From an uncultured Bacteroidales bacterium (lineage in GTDB: Bacteria > Bacteroidota > Bacteroidia > Bacteroidales > UBA932): a stretch of 9,857 nucleotides of DNA. Within the stretch, counting starts at the first letter, position 1. Each line of letters begins with the position of its first letter. The notes beneath the pieces are model-generated. The model was not told the origin of the DNA. It saw only the letters and a list, made by a program, of their open reading frames with translations, and searched no databases. The stretch covers positions 1-9,857 of the forward strand of contig ONYJ01000160.1 of NCBI GenBank assembly GCA_900322025.1, given 5' to 3'. Below are positions 7,864 through 9,857 of the stretch, one piece after another. The position numbers and the translations under genes are program-made.

Positions 7864-8319
7864 TTATCCCAAGAGTTTTTCAGTAAGATTTGTAAACTCC
7901 TCGTCGCCAAGTCTATCGCATCCAAAGTTCTCTTTGGCCCATATTTCAATCTTAAAGTCTTTACCGGAAAAAACAATCTCTTTTTTCACACCGATTTTTG
8001 CAAGCAGGGCCTTTGGAATAATAATTCTGCCCACCTTGCCGTCTAATGTTACCAAAGCCCTATCCATCATATACTCGCGATACCAAGCGTCATCTTCTTT
8101 GCGGAATAGGTTCAGCCGAGAGCGAACTTGTTCACTCTCAAGCTCCCACTGCTGGTAAGTGTACATATTGAGGCAGTTGGCAAATAGGCTTTTCTTTATG
8201 ACAAAAGAAATTTCCTCTCCTTCCATATGCTTGCCCACAATATTCTTGAACATAGCAGGAACGACAACTCTGCCCTTGTCGTCTAACTTTGCTTCATATT
8301 CTCCAATGAATTTTACCAT
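7864..8319 (-). CDS. mraZ: Transcriptional regulator MraZ
   Basis: DNA-binding protein of the SpoVT-AbrB fold, first gene of the dcw operon. 151 residues, as usual. Two half-domains are visible: the first with LDDKGRVVVPA (12-22) and the second with LDGKVGRIIIPKALL (92-106), both carrying the DxKGR / GKVGR-type core that contacts DNA in the family. In E. coli MraZ binds direct repeats upstream of its own gene and represses the operon; some other bacteria are reported to use it as an activator. Matching repeats occur 52 to 91 bases upstream of this start (8371-8410), so autoregulation is the natural inference. The ATG at 8317-8319 is preceded by AT-rich DNA without a Shine-Dalgarno sequence. 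Confidence 0.96.
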   Translation of the reverse strand: MVKFIGEYEAKLDDKGRVVVPAMFKNIVGKHMEGEEISFVIKKSLFANCLNMYTYQQWELESEQVRSRLNLFRKEDDAWYREYMMDRALVTLDGKVGRIIIPKALLAKIGVKKEIVFSGKDFKIEIWAKENFGCDRLGDEEFTNLTEKLLG

Positions 8320-8355
8320 TATTCTGCTTACTTGTGGACTAAATCAACTCATTGG

Positions 8356-8363
8356 CAAAATTA
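8356..8363 (-). promoter_or_regulatory. Putative Bacteroidota -7 promoter element (TAATTTTG) of the dcw operon
   Basis: Read on the minus strand this is TAATTTTG, an exact match to the Bacteroidota -7 consensus TAnnTTTG. It lies 36 bases before the mraZ ATG, predicting transcription from about 8350 and a leader of roughly 30 bases. No TTG -33 element is present at the expected distance (around 8383-8388); that place is occupied by a MraZ-box repeat. Its place in the operon's only sizeable intergenic gap supports it, but an 8-base match in AT-rich DNA is not proof. Confidence 0.6.
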
Positions 8364-8370
8364 AGCAAAT

Positions 8371-8410
8371 CTTTCCCACTTTATCCCACTTTATTCCACT
8401 TTTCTTCCAA
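8371..8410 (-). promoter_or_regulatory. Putative MraZ-box array: 10-bp direct repeats
   Basis: On the minus strand three consecutive 10-bp units carry AGTGGAATAA, AGTGGGATAA and AGTGGGAAAG, with a weaker fourth unit (TTGGAAGAAA) on the distal side. The exact 10-bp period places the TGGRA cores on one face of the helix. Known MraZ operators are TGGGN direct repeats spaced by about 5 bases upstream of mraZ, which these match in core, spacing and location. Units 1 and 2 fall between the -7 element and the expected -33 position, so a bound MraZ oligomer could block or reposition RNA polymerase. Operator identity follows from family knowledge; the sign of regulation is not visible. Confidence 0.8.
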
Positions 8411-8431
8411 AAAGTTATCAACAATAATAAA

Positions 8432-8454
8432 CCCGCTTTTGTTAAAAAAGCGGG
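8432..8454 (-). terminator. Putative intrinsic terminator after lptB
   Basis: An inverted repeat CCCGCTTTT / AAAAGCGGG forms a 9-bp stem with a 5-base loop. On the minus strand it is followed by a T-rich stretch (TTTATTATTGTT), whereas on the plus strand no T run follows, so it is read as ending the dnaX-lptB transcript. It lies 72 bases after the lptB stop and 21 bases before the MraZ-box array. The interrupted T tract suggests termination may be incomplete. Confidence 0.65.
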
Positions 8455-8526
8455 CAATGTGTATAAAAAATAATGTATATGCTGTTTATCTACGCAATAA
8501 GCACTGCGTTATTTGGCTCATCAGCA

Positions 8527-9276
8527 CTATTCTTCTCTTAGGCTAAGTCTGGCTTTGCGGAGGTCGAAGTTGCTTCCGAGATATTTTTTTCTGGCATCAG
8601 GATTGGCTGCTAATTCTTCAGGAGTGCCGCTATAGAGTATGCTACCCTCAAAAAGCAGATATGCTCTGTCTGTTATGGCAAGTGTTTCATGAACATTGTG
8701 GTCTGTGATAATAATCCCAATGTTTTTTCTTTTGAGTTTTGCTATAATATGCTGAATATCTTCTACTGCTATTGGATCTACTCCGGCAAAGGGCTCATCT
8801 AACAATATGAACTTAGGGCTTATGGCAAGCGCTCTGGCTATCTCACACCTTCTTCTTTCTCCTCCCGATAGTTGTATGCCATAACTTTTTCTAACCTTTT
8901 GAAGGCTGAACTCTTCTATAAGCTGTTCCAATCTCGTCTTGCGCTCAGCTGCAGGGATGTCGGAAAGCTCCATTACAGCATTTATATTGTCTTCTACGCT
9001 GAGTTTTCTAAACACAGATGCTTCTTGAGCCAGGTAGCCCAAGCCTTTTTGAGCTCTGCGATACATTGGCAGCTCTGTAATATCCTCATTATCTAAGAAA
9101 ATCTTTCCGTCATTAGGCTTAACGAGCCCTGTTACCATATAAAAACTCGTGGTTTTGCCTGCCCCGTTAGGCCCTAATAACCCCACAATTTCTCCCTGTT
9201 CTACACTGTATGAGACATCGTTGACAACGGTTCTCATACCATATTTTTTTACAAGATGTTCGCAACGTAAACGCAT
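8527..9276 (-). CDS. lptB: LPS export ABC transporter ATP-binding protein LptB
   Basis: Cytoplasmic ATPase of the LptB2FG complex, which extracts lipopolysaccharide from the inner membrane and drives it along the Lpt bridge to the outer membrane. 249 residues. ABC motifs are complete: Walker A GPNGAGKTT (35-43), Q-loop Gln84 in YLAQEASVFR, signature LSGGE (136-140), Walker B FILLDE (156-161) with catalytic E161, and H-loop H193 in TDHNVHE. YLAQEASVFRKLSVEDN and the C-terminal KKYLGSNFDL are typical of LptB and separate it from amino-acid transporter ATPases. About ten residues follow the place where many LptB proteins stop. The ATG (9274-9276) lies one base after the dnaX stop, so the two genes are almost certainly co-transcribed. 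No lptF, lptG, lptA or lptC is visible. Confidence 0.95.
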   Translation of the reverse strand: MRLRCEHLVKKYGMRTVVNDVSYSVEQGEIVGLLGPNGAGKTTSFYMVTGLVKPNDGKIFLDNEDITELPMYRRAQKGLGYLAQEASVFRKLSVEDNINAVMELSDIPAAERKTRLEQLIEEFSLQKVRKSYGIQLSGGERRRCEIARALAISPKFILLDEPFAGVDPIAVEDIQHIIAKLKRKNIGIIITDHNVHETLAITDRAYLLFEGSILYSGTPEELAANPDARKKYLGSNFDLRKARLSLREE

Positions 9277-9277
9277 A

Positions 9278-9857
9278 TTATTTGAGTTCTGCGCCCAAAT
9301 CTTTTTTCAGTTGGGCAAATTCCGGATTTGTTTCTGTAAGATATTGATCTTTATCTTGCGGCATATACATTCTCTTGACAATGTTTTCTCGCCTGATGCC
9401 AACAACCAACTTTATAGAATTATTTTCAAGGGTCTTTCTCAAGAATGTGGCCATTTGTGGGCCGGTTTGCTGTTCAATGTACTTTTTTTGGTTTTCGTTG
9501 TTTACATAGAAGATAATCTTCTGCGAATCTTCTGTGGTCTGCAAATCAGGAGAAGCTTCTTTAAGAGCGGCAATAAATCTCCCTAAGTGCGGAGTTTTTA
9601 CTTCGTAGAACTGTACCAATTTAGCCCATGCGGCAGCTACATCCTGCTGTGTTACAGGCTTTACAGTTGAAGGTCCCATGAAATCCAGAGCATTTTTTTC
9701 TTCTTTGGCCTTGCTCTCCATCAGTTGGTTTATGGAAATGCCACCGGCAAAAGGCTTTTGCTGCTGTGGTTGCTCTGGTGCTGTCTGCTGTTGCCCAGTA
9801 GCTTGTACGGCCTGCTGCTGAGTTGGTGCAGCTTGCTGCTGTGGTTGCTCTGGTGCT
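9278..9857 (-). CDS. dnaX: DNA polymerase III subunit gamma/tau (DnaX), C-terminal part
   Basis: The visible 192 residues lack the AAA+ clamp-loader domains, which would lie beyond position 9857. What is seen is a Gln/Pro/Ala-rich linker (first about 33 residues, local numbering) followed by a folded C-terminal region beginning near KPFAGGISINQLM. It continues through AAAWAKLVQFYE, HLGRFIAALKEASPDL, a helix-rich middle and the end motif NPEFAQLKKDLGAELK. A linker followed by a domain with this alternation, ending in NP...L..DL.AELK, resembles the C-terminus of Bacteroidota DnaX, which holds the tau-specific contacts. The frame is open to the window edge, so the ATG at 9719-9721 is internal and not the start. 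The call rests on remembered family resemblance without the diagnostic ATPase motifs, hence moderate confidence. It ends one base before lptB. Confidence 0.72.
   Translation of the reverse strand, partial: APEQPQQQAAPTQQQAVQATGQQQTAPEQPQQQKPFAGGISINQLMESKAKEEKNALDFMGPSTVKPVTQQDVAAAWAKLVQFYEVKTPHLGRFIAALKEASPDLQTTEDSQKIIFYVNNENQKKYIEQQTGPQMATFLRKTLENNSIKLVVGIRRENIVKRMYMPQDKDQYLTETNPEFAQLKKDLGAELK
9758..9857 (-). repeat. In-frame 25-bp direct repeat in the DnaX Gln/Pro-rich linker
   Basis: Positions 9758-9782 and 9833-9857 are identical over 25 bases and are 75 bases (25 codons) apart. Both are read in the same frame and encode APEQPQQQ. The DNA between them is also rich in CAG/CAA codons. The second copy touches the window edge, so more copies may follow. 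This looks like an expanding, disordered tether rather than a folded repeat domain. Confidence 0.85.

Noticed and set aside
7860..7976. Long form of RsmH with 39 extra N-terminal residues overlapping mraZ
   Set aside because: The extra residues are out-of-frame mraZ sequence, and the family begins at the MYHKSVLL motif, which matches the ATG at 7857-7859.
8414..8422. TTATCAACA, one mismatch from a DnaA box (TTATCCACA)
   Set aside because: It is a single isolated copy. No cluster of boxes, AT-rich unwinding element or origin-type gene context supports an origin, and the match is expected by chance in AT-rich DNA.
8493..8510. Small inverted repeat ACGCA...TGCGT just after lptB
   Set aside because: It has only 5 paired bases with an 8-base loop and no T tract, too weak to call as a terminator or attenuator.
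8159..8546. Plus-strand open frames in the mraZ upstream region
   Set aside because: They run through the MraZ-box array, the promoter element and the hairpin. Their translations show no motif and no plus-strand promoter is evident.
9149..9586. 145-codon plus-strand open frame opposite lptB and dnaX
   Set aside because: It spans the junction of two real minus-strand genes, and its translation is Phe/Leu/Cys-rich in the manner of an antisense frame, with no motif.
9719..9721. ATG as the start of a separate 147-residue gene before lptB
   Set aside because: The same frame stays open for 45 more codons to the window edge, with coding-like Gln/Pro-rich sequence, so this Met is internal to a longer protein.

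Overview
The window carries part of a bacterial division and cell wall (dcw) cluster, and every supported gene is on the minus strand. The organism is most likely a member of Bacteroidota, probably Bacteroidales-like. Four things point there: the gene order mraZ-rsmH-ftsL-like-ftsI-murE-mraY-murD-ftsW with no murF between murE and mraY; the phylum-typical short FtsL-like protein and enlarged MraY loop; a perfect TAnnTTTG promoter element; and the absence of Shine-Dalgarno sequences before any of the nine visible starts. An lptB gene indicates an outer membrane with lipopolysaccharide. The MurE DNPR motif indicates meso-diaminopimelate in the peptidoglycan. The genus cannot be named from this sequence.

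Layout in transcription order, from high to low coordinates. First come the 3' end of dnaX (clamp-loader tau/gamma, 9278-9857, 5' end outside the window) and lptB (8527-9276), separated by one base. Next is a 207-base intergenic region (8320-8526). It holds a hairpin that probably ends the dnaX-lptB transcript, a row of 10-bp direct repeats that look like MraZ boxes, and a Bacteroidota-type -7 element. Then follows one tightly packed dcw operon: mraZ, rsmH, the ftsL-like gene, ftsI (PBP with one PASTA domain), murE, mraY, murD and the first 69 codons of ftsW, which runs off the window at position 1. Gaps in this operon are 4 to 36 bases, and ftsI and murE overlap by 4 bases (ATGA).

The genes form a coherent pathway. 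MurD and MurE add D-Glu and meso-DAP to the cytoplasmic UDP-MurNAc peptide. MraY moves the finished muropeptide onto undecaprenyl phosphate. FtsW and FtsI polymerise and cross-link the product at the septum, with the FtsL-like protein as the probable divisome bridge. MraZ is the presumed DNA-binding regulator of the operon, and RsmH methylates 16S rRNA.

No unknown system, mobile element, CRISPR array, tRNA or rRNA was found; the region looks like ordinary core genome. The points most worth a second look are the MraZ-box and promoter arrangement, the dnaX-lptB pair next to the dcw operon, the MraY insertion, and the duplicated Gln/Pro-rich linker of DnaX.
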